DNA of 7,725 bases from a bacterium (GCA_021782715.1 JAJXUR010000018.1:1-7725); one strand, 5' to 3'; shown: positions 1 through 5,140, counted from the first letter of the stretch. Notes: generated by a model not told the origin, from the letters alone. Numbers and translations: made by a program.

Positions 1-111
1 CTGCGCAGCCTGGTCGCCGATGGCGAGAAGGTCCCGACGGATTCCGGGTTCGAATTGTTCGAGACTTTTTCTGCGCCGAAGGGAGCCGGAGCATCGCTCG
101 CTCATGCCTAG
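1..111 (+). CDS. Probable HicB-type antitoxin, C-terminal end (partial)
   Basis: An open frame enters from the left edge and ends at the TAG at 109-111. Only the last 36 residues are present (LRSLVADGEKVPT, then DSGFELFETFSAP and a short Ala/Gly-rich tail). The 'L..L..DGE.VP' pattern resembles the end of the HicB antitoxin fold. The call rests mainly on position: its stop overlaps the start of a hicA-type toxin gene by 8 bp, an arrangement typical of toxin-antitoxin pairs. HicB proteins bind and neutralise HicA and often repress their own operon. The DNA-binding part, if any, lies outside the window. It could be another small protein; the family call is tentative. Confidence 0.45.
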   Translation: MRSLVADGEKVPTDSGFELFETFSAPKGAGASLAHA

Positions 112-328
112 GGCGCCACGCGTCACCGCATCAAAGCTCATTCGCGTCCACAAGAAGCTCGGATTCACCGAACATGCCGAGCACGGCTCGGCGCATCTCG
201 TTTTCTCTCACTCGGACGGCAGGCGCACGCTCGTCTCGCGACATCGCGGCGATATCAAGAAGGGGACCCTCGCCGGCATCTTGCGCGATCTGAATATCTC
301 TTCCGAAGAATTCCGCCGGCTGCTTTAA
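104..328 (+). CDS. hicA: HicA-type toxin (mRNA interferase family)
   Basis: This encodes 74 residues, the usual size for HicA/YcfA proteins, which have a double-stranded-RNA-binding-like fold and cleave mRNA when free of HicB. The family pattern is clear: an N-terminal 'K.IRV.KKLGF' helix and strand, a GS.H...F.H.DGRR segment at about residues 31-43, a second basic strand, 'DIKKGTLAGILRDL', and a final helix ending EEFRRLL. The start at 104 is chosen because it overlaps the upstream stop and gives a family-length protein; an in-frame ATG at 20 would add 28 unrelated residues. The histidine normally directly after Gly-Ser is displaced by an Ala (GSAH), so activity is uncertain. It is probably translationally coupled to the upstream antitoxin gene. 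Confidence 0.8.
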   Translation: MPRAPRVTASKLIRVHKKLGFTEHAEHGSAHLVFSHSDGRRTLVSRHRGDIKKGTLAGILRDLNISSEEFRRLL

Positions 329-338
329 TTTGGGTTAT

Positions 339-344
339 TATAGT
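339..344 (+). promoter_or_regulatory. Possible -10 element of the 70-residue gene (leaderless)
   Basis: TATAGT lies 5 nt before the ATG at 350. If used, transcription would begin at or next to the start codon, giving a leaderless mRNA. No convincing -35 hexamer is seen, so this is weak. Confidence 0.3.
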
Positions 345-349
345 GTGAT

Positions 350-562
350 ATGTCGTGGAGTTTTGCTATTGTGAATGGCCGCATCGCAGAGATTTTCTTT
401 GATGTTACGGGAAACGGGTATATGGAAATACTTAGTCATGCGTACGTGCGCTCAGAAGAATACACAACAAAGAAAGAACGGAACTGGCTCCGTAAAGATA
501 CCGCGCGTTATCGGTTCTCATATCGCAAAAAGACCTACAGACCCCTACCAGCTGTCGCTTAA
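350..562 (+). CDS. Small conserved-looking protein, function unknown
   Basis: This encodes 70 residues beginning MSWSFAIVNGRIAEIFF and ending in a basic, aromatic-rich segment (RYRFSYRKKTYRPLP). The pattern is an antiparallel beta start ('FAIVNGRIAEIFFD'), a 'GHAYV'-like strand at about residues 28-34, a helix rich in K, E and W ('TTKKERNWLRKD'), and a final basic strand. I recall similar small proteins in Parcubacteria-type genomes but can assign no function. It lacks a membrane segment or signal peptide. It is independent of hicA (21 nt gap, possible own -10) and is followed 10 nt after its stop by a hairpin terminator, so it looks like a complete single-gene unit. A longer overlapping frame (375-806) runs through the terminator and is not credible. 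Confidence 0.6.
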   Translation: MSWSFAIVNGRIAEIFFDVTGNGYMEILSHAYVRSEEYTTKKERNWLRKDTARYRFSYRKKTYRPLPAVA

Positions 563-572
563 CCTGCGAACG

Positions 573-600
573 ATCGCCCGCAAGGGCGGTTGTGTGTTTT
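573..600 (+). terminator. Rho-independent terminator, copy 1 of a repeated hairpin
   Basis: The stem CGCCC/GGGCG (575-579 and 584-588) closes a GCAA tetraloop and can extend by a T-G and an A-T pair outward. It is followed by GGTTGTGTGTTTT. It lies just past the stop of the 70-residue gene. A near copy with a GTAA loop lies at 807-833. Confidence 0.65.
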
Positions 601-805
601 CTCGCGACCATTCGGGACAAAAGGAAAGGGGACTTGCGCGCGCAAGTCCCCAGGGAAACCCTTTATCGTCAACCGGATGCCAGGACCAAGAGCATCGGGT
701 AGCCGCAGCTGCTTTTCGCCGTACTTCACTTCGGGGTACTCTGCCCTGCGGACACGCAACCAAGAAATCGGCGGTCGTGTGTTGCGATAGTAGCAAGCAT
801 AAATA
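601..805. other. Intergenic stretch with serial hairpins, no credible gene
   Basis: About 200 bases lie between two copies of the same terminator hairpin. Frames are open on both strands, but their products look like shadows: compositionally biased, with no family features. Visible structure: a 24-bp perfect palindrome (628-651), AGGG-AAA-CCCT at 652-662, a stem CC(G)GATGC/GCATCGG at 673-698 with one bulged G, and a GCAGCTGC palindrome at 705-712. This could be a structured RNA or a dispersed non-coding element. No promoter of its own was seen. Confidence 0.4.
628..651. repeat. 24-bp perfect palindrome
   Basis: The arms GGGGACTTGC and GCAAGTCCCC are separated by GCGC, and the whole is its own reverse complement. 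As RNA it would be a 10-bp stem with a 4-nt loop. As DNA it could be a two-fold protein site. No T-run follows, so it is not a standard terminator. Confidence 0.85.
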
Positions 806-806
806 G

Positions 807-833
807 CGCCCGTAAGGGCGGTTGTTCGTTTTT
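807..833 (+). terminator. Rho-independent terminator, copy 2 of the repeated hairpin
   Basis: The stem CGCCC/GGGCG (807-811 and 816-820) closes a GTAA tetraloop and is followed by GTTGTTCGTTTTT. It matches the hairpin at 575-590 apart from one loop base, and the following GGTTGT is also shared. It insulates the ribosomal operon promoter, which begins two bases after the T-run. Confidence 0.65.
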
Positions 834-834
834 C

Positions 835-863
835 TTGCATCTTTTCCTGGGTTCGTGTAGAGT
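835..863 (+). promoter_or_regulatory. Probable promoter of the rplC-rplB block
   Basis: TTGCAT (835-840), a 17-bp spacer, then TAGAGT (858-863). The -10 is the left half of a small palindrome, TAGAG-TGC-CTCTA (858-870), nested in a wider inverted repeat GTTCG (851-855)/CGAAC (877-881). That could be an operator over the -10 or, if transcription starts further upstream, a leader stem-loop. The -35 is weak. Position directly after a terminator and before the operon supports the call. Confidence 0.5.
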
Positions 864-882
864 GCCTCTAAAGCTACGAACG

Positions 883-941
883 GCGCCCAGGGCCGGTCCT
901 ATGGCAAATCGCGCACTGCGTTTTGCTGTTGCGCGATTTGC
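883..941 (+). promoter_or_regulatory. Structured 5' leader of the rplC operon
   Basis: The leader runs about 100 nt from the predicted transcription start to the rplC ATG. It contains GCGCCCAGGGC (883-893), which recurs in the leader of the inserted gene at 4501-4511. It also contains a perfect 11-bp stem, GCAAATCGCGC (904-914) with GCGCGATTTGC (931-941), around a 16-nt loop. No T-run follows the stem, so it is not an obvious attenuator. Ribosomal operon leaders commonly bind one of the encoded proteins to limit translation, which is plausible here but unproven. No credible upstream reading frame was seen. Confidence 0.5.
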
Positions 942-973
942 TTTATGGTTCGACCGGGCTCACCACAAGAAAA

Positions 974-1588
974 ATGAAATTCATCCTCGCCACCAAAGAG
1001 AACATGATCCGCGTCTTCGCGGACGACGGTCGCGCCTATGCGGGGACCGTGCTCAACGTGCAGCCGGTGACGGTGACGCAGGTCAAGTCGGAGGAAGGTG
1101 CCGACGGCTACGCGGCCGTCCAGGTGGGCATGGGCACGCGCAAGACGAAGAACATCAGCAAGGCCGTCCTCGGCCATACGGCCGGCAAGGGCTATGAGGC
1201 TATCCGTGAATTCCGCGATGCCGCCGGTCTCGAAGTCGGTGCGTCTATCGATGCCTCGACCTTTGCTGTCGGCGACACGGTCCAGGTCTCGGGTCTCTCC
1301 AAGGGTAAGGGCTTCTCCGGTGTCGTGAAGCGCCATGGCTTCCATGGCGGCCCGCGCAGCCACGGTCAGAAGCACACGGAGCGCTCCCCTGGCTCGATCG
1401 GCGGCTCCGGCGGTCGCGCTGGCGGTCGCGTCGTGAAGGGTAAGAAGATGGCAGGCCGTATGGGTACGGACCGGGTCACGGTCACGAACCTCAGAATCCT
1501 CGCGGTCGATGCGAAGGAGGGAAAGCTCGTCATCTCTGGCGCTGTCCCAGGCCGCCGCGGCACGCTCCTCGAGGTAGTGTCTGCATAA
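974..1588 (+). CDS. rplC: 50S ribosomal protein L3
   Basis: This encodes 204 residues, the normal bacterial length. L3 binds 23S rRNA early in assembly and sends a long loop towards the peptidyl transferase centre. Recognisable segments are the start MKFILATKENMIRVF, the 'PVTVTQVKSEEGADGYAAVQVG' region, the core 'GFSGVVKRHGFHGGPRSHG' (about residues 113-131), and 'KGKKMAGRMG' (about 155-164). The start at 974 is used because it begins the family N-terminus; a frame from 923 would add 17 unrelated residues. The loop after PGSIG (about 139-152) is Gly-rich and seems two residues longer than the usual bacterial form. No Shine-Dalgarno site precedes the ATG. It is first in its operon, with no rpsJ before it. 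Confidence 0.97.
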   Translation: MKFILATKENMIRVFADDGRAYAGTVLNVQPVTVTQVKSEEGADGYAAVQVGMGTRKTKNISKAVLGHTAGKGYEAIREFRDAAGLEVGASIDASTFAVGDTVQVSGLSKGKGFSGVVKRHGFHGGPRSHGQKHTERSPGSIGGSGGRAGGRVVKGKKMAGRMGTDRVTVTNLRILAVDAKEGKLVISGAVPGRRGTLLEVVSA

Positions 1589-1598
1589 TTTCCATACT

Positions 1599-2309
1599 AT
1601 GACTACCGAAAAGAAAACAACGAAGAAGATCACTGCACCGATTGAGATGCCGATTTTCTCTATGACTGGCGAGAAAGTCGGGACGACGACGCTTCCTGAG
1701 GCGCTCTTCAATGCGCCGTGGAAGGCCGACCTCGTGCACCAAGTGACGACCGCGATGCAGGCGAATCTCCGCCAGAATCGTGCTCATACCAAGGACCGCT
1801 CCGAAGTATCGGGCGGCGGAAAGAGGCCGTGGAAGCAGAAGGGTACCGGCCAGGCGCGTCACAGCTCGACCCGCTCGCCGATCTGGCGTCACGGCGGTAT
1901 CACCTTCGGTCCGAGAAATGACCGGGACTACAGTGAGAAGATCAACAAGAAGATGCGCCTCGGTGCTCTCATCTCGGTACTCTCGAAGAAGGCAAAGGAC
2001 GGCGAGATTATTCTTGTCGACAAGTTCGCCTTCGCCGAGCCGAAGACTTCGGCCGCGAAGTCCTTCCTCGCTAAGATTGCCGAGGCATCCGGCGCCGCGA
2101 CGCTCGCGTCCAAGAAGAAGAACGCAGCGCTTCTCGCTCTTGCTGCCTACGACAAGAACGCAATCAAGAGTTTTAGCAACTTCGGCTCGGTGATGACGGA
2201 AGAGCTTCGCAACCTGAATCCGCTCTCGGTGATGACGGGCAAGTACCTCATCATCGAGAAGCCGGAAGAGTCGTTTGCCGCGCTTATCGCTCGAACTAAC
2301 ACCAAATAA
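1599..2309 (+). CDS. rplD: 50S ribosomal protein L4
   Basis: This encodes 236 residues, slightly longer than the usual 200-210 because of a Lys/Thr-rich N-terminal extension of about 15 residues. L4 binds 23S rRNA and its extended loop lines the exit tunnel. The diagnostic loop is intact at about residues 65-104 (EVSGGGKRPWKQKGTGQAR, then RSPIWRHGGITFGP). The C-terminal part has the globular 'LISVLSKKAKDGEIILVDKF' and 'MTGKYLIIEKP' strands. It starts 10 nt after the rplC stop with no Shine-Dalgarno site. In several bacteria L4 represses its own operon; whether it acts on the leader at 883-973 cannot be read from sequence. Confidence 0.97.
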   Translation: MTTEKKTTKKITAPIEMPIFSMTGEKVGTTTLPEALFNAPWKADLVHQVTTAMQANLRQNRAHTKDRSEVSGGGKRPWKQKGTGQARHSSTRSPIWRHGGITFGPRNDRDYSEKINKKMRLGALISVLSKKAKDGEIILVDKFAFAEPKTSAAKSFLAKIAEASGAATLASKKKNAALLALAAYDKNAIKSFSNFGSVMTEELRNLNPLSVMTGKYLIIEKPEESFAALIARTNTK

Positions 2310-2315
2310 ATCAGT

Positions 2316-2681
2316 ATGGCAATCTTCGGCGACAAAAAGAAAGAAAAGAAGGAGAAGGCGATGGTGAAGCATCACGCCCACTCGACGGTCTCCTTGCACG
2401 GCAAGGCGCACGATATCATCCGCGCACCGTGGTTCTCCGAGAAGGCGCTCCTCGGCACGGAGAAGGGCGTCTATGCCTTCGCGGTCTTGCCGCGCGCGAC
2501 GAAGCCCGAGATTGTTGGTGCCATCAAGGAGATCTACAACGTCACGCCGAAGGCCATCCGCATCGTGAATCTCCCGGCCAAGAGCAAAGCGATGCGCACT
2601 CGTCGCGGCATGGGCACGCGCGCCGCTCGTACGAAGGCGTATGTGTACCTGAACCAGGGCGACAGCATCCAGTTCGCATAA
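2316..2681 (+). CDS. rplW: 50S ribosomal protein L23
   Basis: This encodes 121 residues against a usual 95-100; the excess is a charged N-terminal tail of about 30 residues rich in Lys, Glu and His. L23 sits at the tunnel exit and is the docking site for trigger factor and SRP. Family features follow the tail: 'IIRAPWFSEKA', 'YAFAVLPRATKPEIVGAIKEIYNV', then the basic loop 'KSKAMRTRRGMGTRAARTKAYVYL' and the final strand 'GDSIQF'. It starts 6 nt after rplD, with T at -1 and no Shine-Dalgarno site. An internal ATG at 2361 would remove half the tail and cannot be excluded. Confidence 0.96.
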   Translation: MAIFGDKKKEKKEKAMVKHHAHSTVSLHGKAHDIIRAPWFSEKALLGTEKGVYAFAVLPRATKPEIVGAIKEIYNVTPKAIRIVNLPAKSKAMRTRRGMGTRAARTKAYVYLNQGDSIQFA

Positions 2682-2691
2682 CCATTTTCGT

Positions 2692-3540
2692 ATGAAGACT
2701 TACAAACCCACAACCGACAGCCGCCGCTCGATGACGACGCTCCCGTACAAGGAGCTCCTCTCCGGCGACGAGCCGTACAAGCCTTTGCTTAGCGCGAAGA
2801 AGCGTCGCGGCGGCCGCAATGCGGCGGGACGCATCACGATGCGCCATCAGGGCGGCGGGCATAAGCGCCGTTTGCGCGATGTCGATTTCTCGTACGACAA
2901 GAAGAATATCCCGGCCACGATTGAGACTATCGAGTACGATCCGTTCCGCAGCGCCTTCATCGGTCTCGCTCTCTATCGAGACGGCGAGCGTCGCTACGTC
3001 GTCCTCCCGAAGGAAGTCGCGGTCGGCAGTACCTTCATCGTCGCTCCGGACGCGCCGCTCACACCGGGCAACCGCCTCCCGCTCGGTTCGATTCCGGTGG
3101 GCACCGCGGTATACAACATCGAGATTGCTCCGGGCACTGGTGCCTCTCTCGTCCGCTCTGCCGGCACCTATGCCGAAGTGGTCGCCCATGACGCCGGCTA
3201 TGCCCAGATCAAGCTCCCCTCGACTGAGATTCGCAAGGTTTCTGACCTCGCGTGGGCGTCCATCGGCGCCGTCGGCAATGAAGAGTACAACCTCGTCTCT
3301 ATCGGTAAGGCAGGCCGCTCCCGCTGGCTCGGCATCCGCCCGACGGTCCGCGGCACCGCGATGAACCCGGTTGATCACCCACACGGCGGCGGCGAAGGGC
3401 GCCAGGGCCGTGGCCTCCGCCGCGCGAAGACGAAGTGGGGCAAGCCGTCCGGCAAGGGCCAGAAGACCCGCACCCCGAAGAAGTACTCAAACGTCTTCAT
3501 CGTCTCTCGTCGCAAGGTCGGCAAGAAGCGGAAAGGATAG
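2692..3540 (+). CDS. rplB: 50S ribosomal protein L2
   Basis: This encodes 282 residues, close to the usual 275. L2 is required for subunit association, tRNA binding and peptidyl transfer. Family features are strong: 'GRNAAGRITMRHQGGGHKR' (about 41-59), the OB/SH3 region with 'GDEPYKPLL' and 'IEYDPFRSA', 'AGTYAEVV..DAGYAQIKLPS' (157-177), and 'RGTAMNPVDHPHGGGEGR' (220-237). His229, important for catalysis in the E. coli protein, falls at the same number here. The C-terminus is strongly basic. It starts 10 nt after rplW behind TTTTCGTATG, a start context repeated exactly at rplP. It is the last gene of the first block, whereas elsewhere rpsS normally follows directly. Confidence 0.98.
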   Translation: MKTYKPTTDSRRSMTTLPYKELLSGDEPYKPLLSAKKRRGGRNAAGRITMRHQGGGHKRRLRDVDFSYDKKNIPATIETIEYDPFRSAFIGLALYRDGERRYVVLPKEVAVGSTFIVAPDAPLTPGNRLPLGSIPVGTAVYNIEIAPGTGASLVRSAGTYAEVVAHDAGYAQIKLPSTEIRKVSDLAWASIGAVGNEEYNLVSIGKAGRSRWLGIRPTVRGTAMNPVDHPHGGGEGRQGRGLRRAKTKWGKPSGKGQKTRTPKKYSNVFIVSRRKVGKKRKG

Positions 3541-3549
3541 GCAAGCACG

Positions 3550-3579
3550 CCCCAGACACTCGTCTTCGAGTGTCTGGGG
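3550..3579 (+). other. 13-bp perfect hairpin after rplB
   Basis: CCCCAGACACTCG (3550-3562) pairs with CGAGTGTCTGGGG (3567-3579) around TCTT, 10 nt after the rplB stop. There is no T-run, so it is more likely a 3'-end stabiliser or pause site than a complete terminator. The true terminator follows about 30 nt later. Confidence 0.75.
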
Positions 3580-3608
3580 AAGCGCAAGGGTTATAATTTC
3601 ACGATTCG

Positions 3609-3640
3609 CAAAAACCCCGCACGAAAGTGCGGAGTTTTTG
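3609..3640. terminator. Bidirectional terminator between rplB and the minus-strand gene
   Basis: CAAAAACCCCGCAC and GTGCGGAGTTTTTG pair around a GAAA tetraloop with a single C-A mismatch. Both strands then read a hairpin followed by five T residues, so it can end transcription from rplB (plus) and from the convergent gene ending at 3649 (minus). Confidence 0.85.
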
Positions 3641-3648
3641 CATTGTGC

Positions 3649-4431
3649 CTAGCGATACTCGGGCTTCAGGATATTTGCGAGCTGAGCGACGGGGATACGA
3701 AGCGTCTGTGGGCCGGCGGCATAGGGCGCGACCGCATACGGAGCGAAGAGGATGACGAAATCCTTATTGTCGAAGAAGAAGGCAGCGAAATTTTTGTCTT
3801 CCGCCGTCGTGCCGTTGTCGAGCATCTGTGCGCTCATGCCGGAGCCGATGACGCCCGGGAGCTGCGCGCGGGCGAGTCCGGAGAGCGTCTCGAGGTAGCT
3901 CGAGCCCGGTAGGAACACGTCGGCGAGGGAGAGCGGCTCGCCGGCTCGCCCTGAGCTTGTCGAAGGGTCGGTATCGAAAGTGAACGTCTTGAAGAACGTG
4001 TTGCCGTGCGCACCGAACGTGTCTTCATAGGTCGTGTAGATATAGGACACGGTGTGCGGCGACGAGGCGATGAGGTAGACAATCTGGAGCTTCTCTTTAT
4101 GATCTTGATTGAAGCCCATCACACGAATGTCGTTTTGCGTGAGGTTCGCGAAATTGCCGTCGGTCTTGAATTGCGTGACGGTATCGCCGACGAATTTATT
4201 CATGAGCGCCACCGCCGCTGCGTTTGCCGCGGGACCGACGTCTGCCAAGAGAGGAGTGCTGGTCGCGTAGTTGGCAGCGATGTCATAGTAGGGGGTATGT
4301 TCGCTGTAGCTGTTCCCGGGGAGAGTCATAGTCGGGGCAGCGGCCGGAAGAGGTTTTGTGGCAGCGTAGAATATGATGCCGCCGAGGATGACGAATGCAG
4401 CGATACTCCCGATAAGCAGGTTTTTTGTCAT
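3649..4431 (-). CDS. Membrane-anchored DUF3298/RsiV-type extracytoplasmic protein
   Basis: This encodes 260 residues. Residues 4-24 form an uncleaved-looking signal anchor (LLIGSIAAFVILGGIIFYAA), followed by a Pro/Ala-rich linker. The rest resembles the PdaC-like plus DUF3298 (RsiV C-terminal) arrangement: 'YYDIAANYAT', 'VYLIASSPHTVSYIYTTYED', 'TFTFDTD...EPLSLADVF', 'YLETLSGLARAQL', and the family ending 'FVILFAPYAVAPYAAGPQTLRIPVAQL'. The body should lie outside the cytoplasmic membrane. The family includes lysozyme-sensing anti-sigma domains and peptidoglycan deacetylase accessory domains, but no function can be assigned. Nine residues (PSTSSGRAG, about 165-173) come from a dispersed DNA repeat. 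It is convergent with rplB and divergent from the next gene. Confidence 0.75.
   Translation of the reverse strand: MTKNLLIGSIAAFVILGGIIFYAATKPLPAAAPTMTLPGNSYSEHTPYYDIAANYATSTPLLADVGPAANAAAVALMNKFVGDTVTQFKTDGNFANLTQNDIRVMGFNQDHKEKLQIVYLIASSPHTVSYIYTTYEDTFGAHGNTFFKTFTFDTDPSTSSGRAGEPLSLADVFLPGSSYLETLSGLARAQLPGVIGSGMSAQMLDNGTTAEDKNFAAFFFDNKDFVILFAPYAVAPYAAGPQTLRIPVAQLANILKPEYR
3947..3967 (-). repeat. Copy of a widespread dispersed repeat inside the DUF3298 gene
   Basis: The plus strand reads CTGAGCTTGTCGAAGGG within this stretch. This short sequence is familiar from many bacterial genomes as an interspersed repeat that often enters coding frames as STSSGRA, LRQAQGE or similar. Here it gives PSTSSGRAG in frame, at the turn between two strands. 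Identification is from memory of the motif, not a search. Confidence 0.6.
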
Positions 4432-4441
4432 ATATGCAGAA

Positions 4442-4470
4442 AGTGTAGCAGATGTTTATGCTTGAGAAGA
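4442..4470 (-). promoter_or_regulatory. Possible promoter of the DUF3298 gene
   Basis: On the minus strand TGCTACACT gives a -10 of TACACT (4447-4442) with an adjoining TG. The -35 region (TCTTCT, 17 bp upstream) is weak. The -10 ends 10 nt before the ATG, so the mRNA would be leaderless or nearly so. It lies back to back with the promoter of the plus-strand gene. Confidence 0.35.
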
Positions 4471-4473
4471 TTG

Positions 4474-4482
4474 TGCTAGAGT
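4474..4482 (+). promoter_or_regulatory. Extended -10 promoter of the inserted plus-strand gene
   Basis: TGCTAGAGT is an extended -10 (TGn followed by TAGAGT at 4477-4482), with no good -35. The same TAGAGTGC string forms the -10 of the rplC promoter. Predicted start is near 4489, giving a leader of about 60 nt. Confidence 0.5.
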
Positions 4483-4500
4483 GCTTGGCGGATGGTGGCA

Positions 4501-4547
4501 GCGCCCAGGGCATTTTCTGTTTCGACAACCAGGAAACACAATGGAGG
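4501..4547 (+). promoter_or_regulatory. Leader of the inserted gene: shared motif, hairpin and strong RBS
   Basis: GCGCCCAGGGC (4501-4511) is identical to the element in the rplC leader at 883-893 and sits at almost the same distance from the -10. A stem TGTTTC/GAAACA (4518-4523 and 4533-4538) follows. GGAGG (4543-4547) is then placed 4 nt before the ATG. This is the clearest Shine-Dalgarno site in the window and decides the start at 4552. Confidence 0.5.
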
Positions 4548-4551
4548 CATC

Positions 4552-5088
4552 ATGGACAAGACAGCAGTATCACCTCGCGACAGGATTCAAGAACTCGTTT
4601 CCCATTTCTTGCTCAAGGCGAGGAGGGCGAGGGAAGCGGATCCTTCTGATGTTGCCGGAACAAAGCCGCTCATGTTCCTTGCTGAGACGCTCGAGATCAT
4701 CGGGGCACCTGCGGCAGAATGGGATCGTGTGGCCGACTTCCCGCTGGAGAGGGTCCTCCAGCACTTCCCCGGAGTCTTCTACACGCCGCTCCTCTCGGCG
4801 CTCGCGACGCATGTATCAACGGAGATGTGTGAACGGATCCGGGAGCATTTCGTACGTCACGGAGAACTTCGCGCGCTTGTGAGCCTCTTACGGCTCTGTT
4901 ACTACCGGCGGCCCGACTCAAGCGAGATCAGGAACGTCGCCGAATATTGCCGTAAGACGATGGTCTCAAGTTCTGCTCCGATATGGCAAGAGCTCCTTGA
5001 ATTCTCCGTCGAAGCGGAAGCCGGATTCGTCGTACGTTTGCACGAGGAAGTTCAATATGAGGAGGAATCCGACAGCATTCCTTTCTGA
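4552..5088 (+). CDS. Hypothetical helical protein inserted between rplB and rpsS
   Basis: This encodes 178 residues beginning MDKTAVSPRDRIQELVSHF. I do not recognise the family. It looks soluble and mostly alpha-helical: repeated amphipathic stretches (IQELVSHFLLKARRAREAD, MFLAETLEIIGA, FYTPLLSALATHV, ELRALVSLLRLCYYRR) and an acidic C-terminal tail (EEVQYEEESDSIPF). There is no signal peptide, membrane span or visible catalytic motif. The start is set by GGAGG at 4543-4547; an in-frame ATG at 4492 would lie within the predicted leader. Arginine codons AGG and CGG are frequent, unlike the CGC/CGT bias of the ribosomal genes. That fits low expression or a separate origin. It has its own promoter and terminator-like hairpins, so it need not be co-transcribed with its neighbours. 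Confidence 0.7.
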   Translation: MDKTAVSPRDRIQELVSHFLLKARRAREADPSDVAGTKPLMFLAETLEIIGAPAAEWDRVADFPLERVLQHFPGVFYTPLLSALATHVSTEMCERIREHFVRHGELRALVSLLRLCYYRRPDSSEIRNVAEYCRKTMVSSSAPIWQELLEFSVEAEAGFVVRLHEEVQYEEESDSIPF

Positions 5089-5089
5089 C

Positions 5090-5140
5090 CCGCTATTTCT
5101 AGCGGATTGATCGCCGCCGGCCCGCCGGCGGCATCTTCTT
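5090..5140 (+). terminator. Tandem hairpins ending the inserted gene
   Basis: Just after the stop, CCGCTA/TAGCGG (5090-5095 and 5100-5105) forms a small hairpin with a TTTC loop. A stronger one follows: GCCGCCGG/CCGGCGGC (5113-5120 and 5125-5132) with a CCCG loop and the T-rich tail ATCTTCTTATT. The tail is interrupted by C and A, so termination may be partial. Confidence 0.6.

Noticed and set aside
628..651. The palindrome as a CRISPR repeat or transposon end
   Set aside because: It occurs only once in the window, without spacers, target-site duplications or a transposase.
590..790. Open frames on both strands between the twin terminators
   Set aside because: The products are biased and family-less, pass through hairpins and the palindrome, and have no ribosome-binding site. 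Several overlapping frames on both strands are equally open.
945..965. GGTTCGACC resembling a tRNA T-loop in the rplC leader; a similar GGGTTCGAATT at 47-57
   Set aside because: The flanking bases do not form a T-stem, and no acceptor or anticodon arms are present. The second lies inside the antitoxin reading frame.
901..1197. Possible upstream reading frame starting at ATG 901
   Set aside because: It runs far into rplC in another frame and encodes a low-complexity Arg/Gly-rich product, typical of a shadow of a GC-rich gene.
1530..2411. Long minus-strand open frame opposite rplD
   Set aside because: It is the antisense shadow of L4, a clear ribosomal protein; the same applies to the long minus-strand frames opposite rplC, rplB and rpsC.
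3592..3597. Perfect TATAAT after rplB, resembling a -10 element
   Set aside because: There is no -35 at a suitable distance (the region is the 13-bp hairpin), and the bidirectional terminator follows at once with no plus-strand gene downstream.
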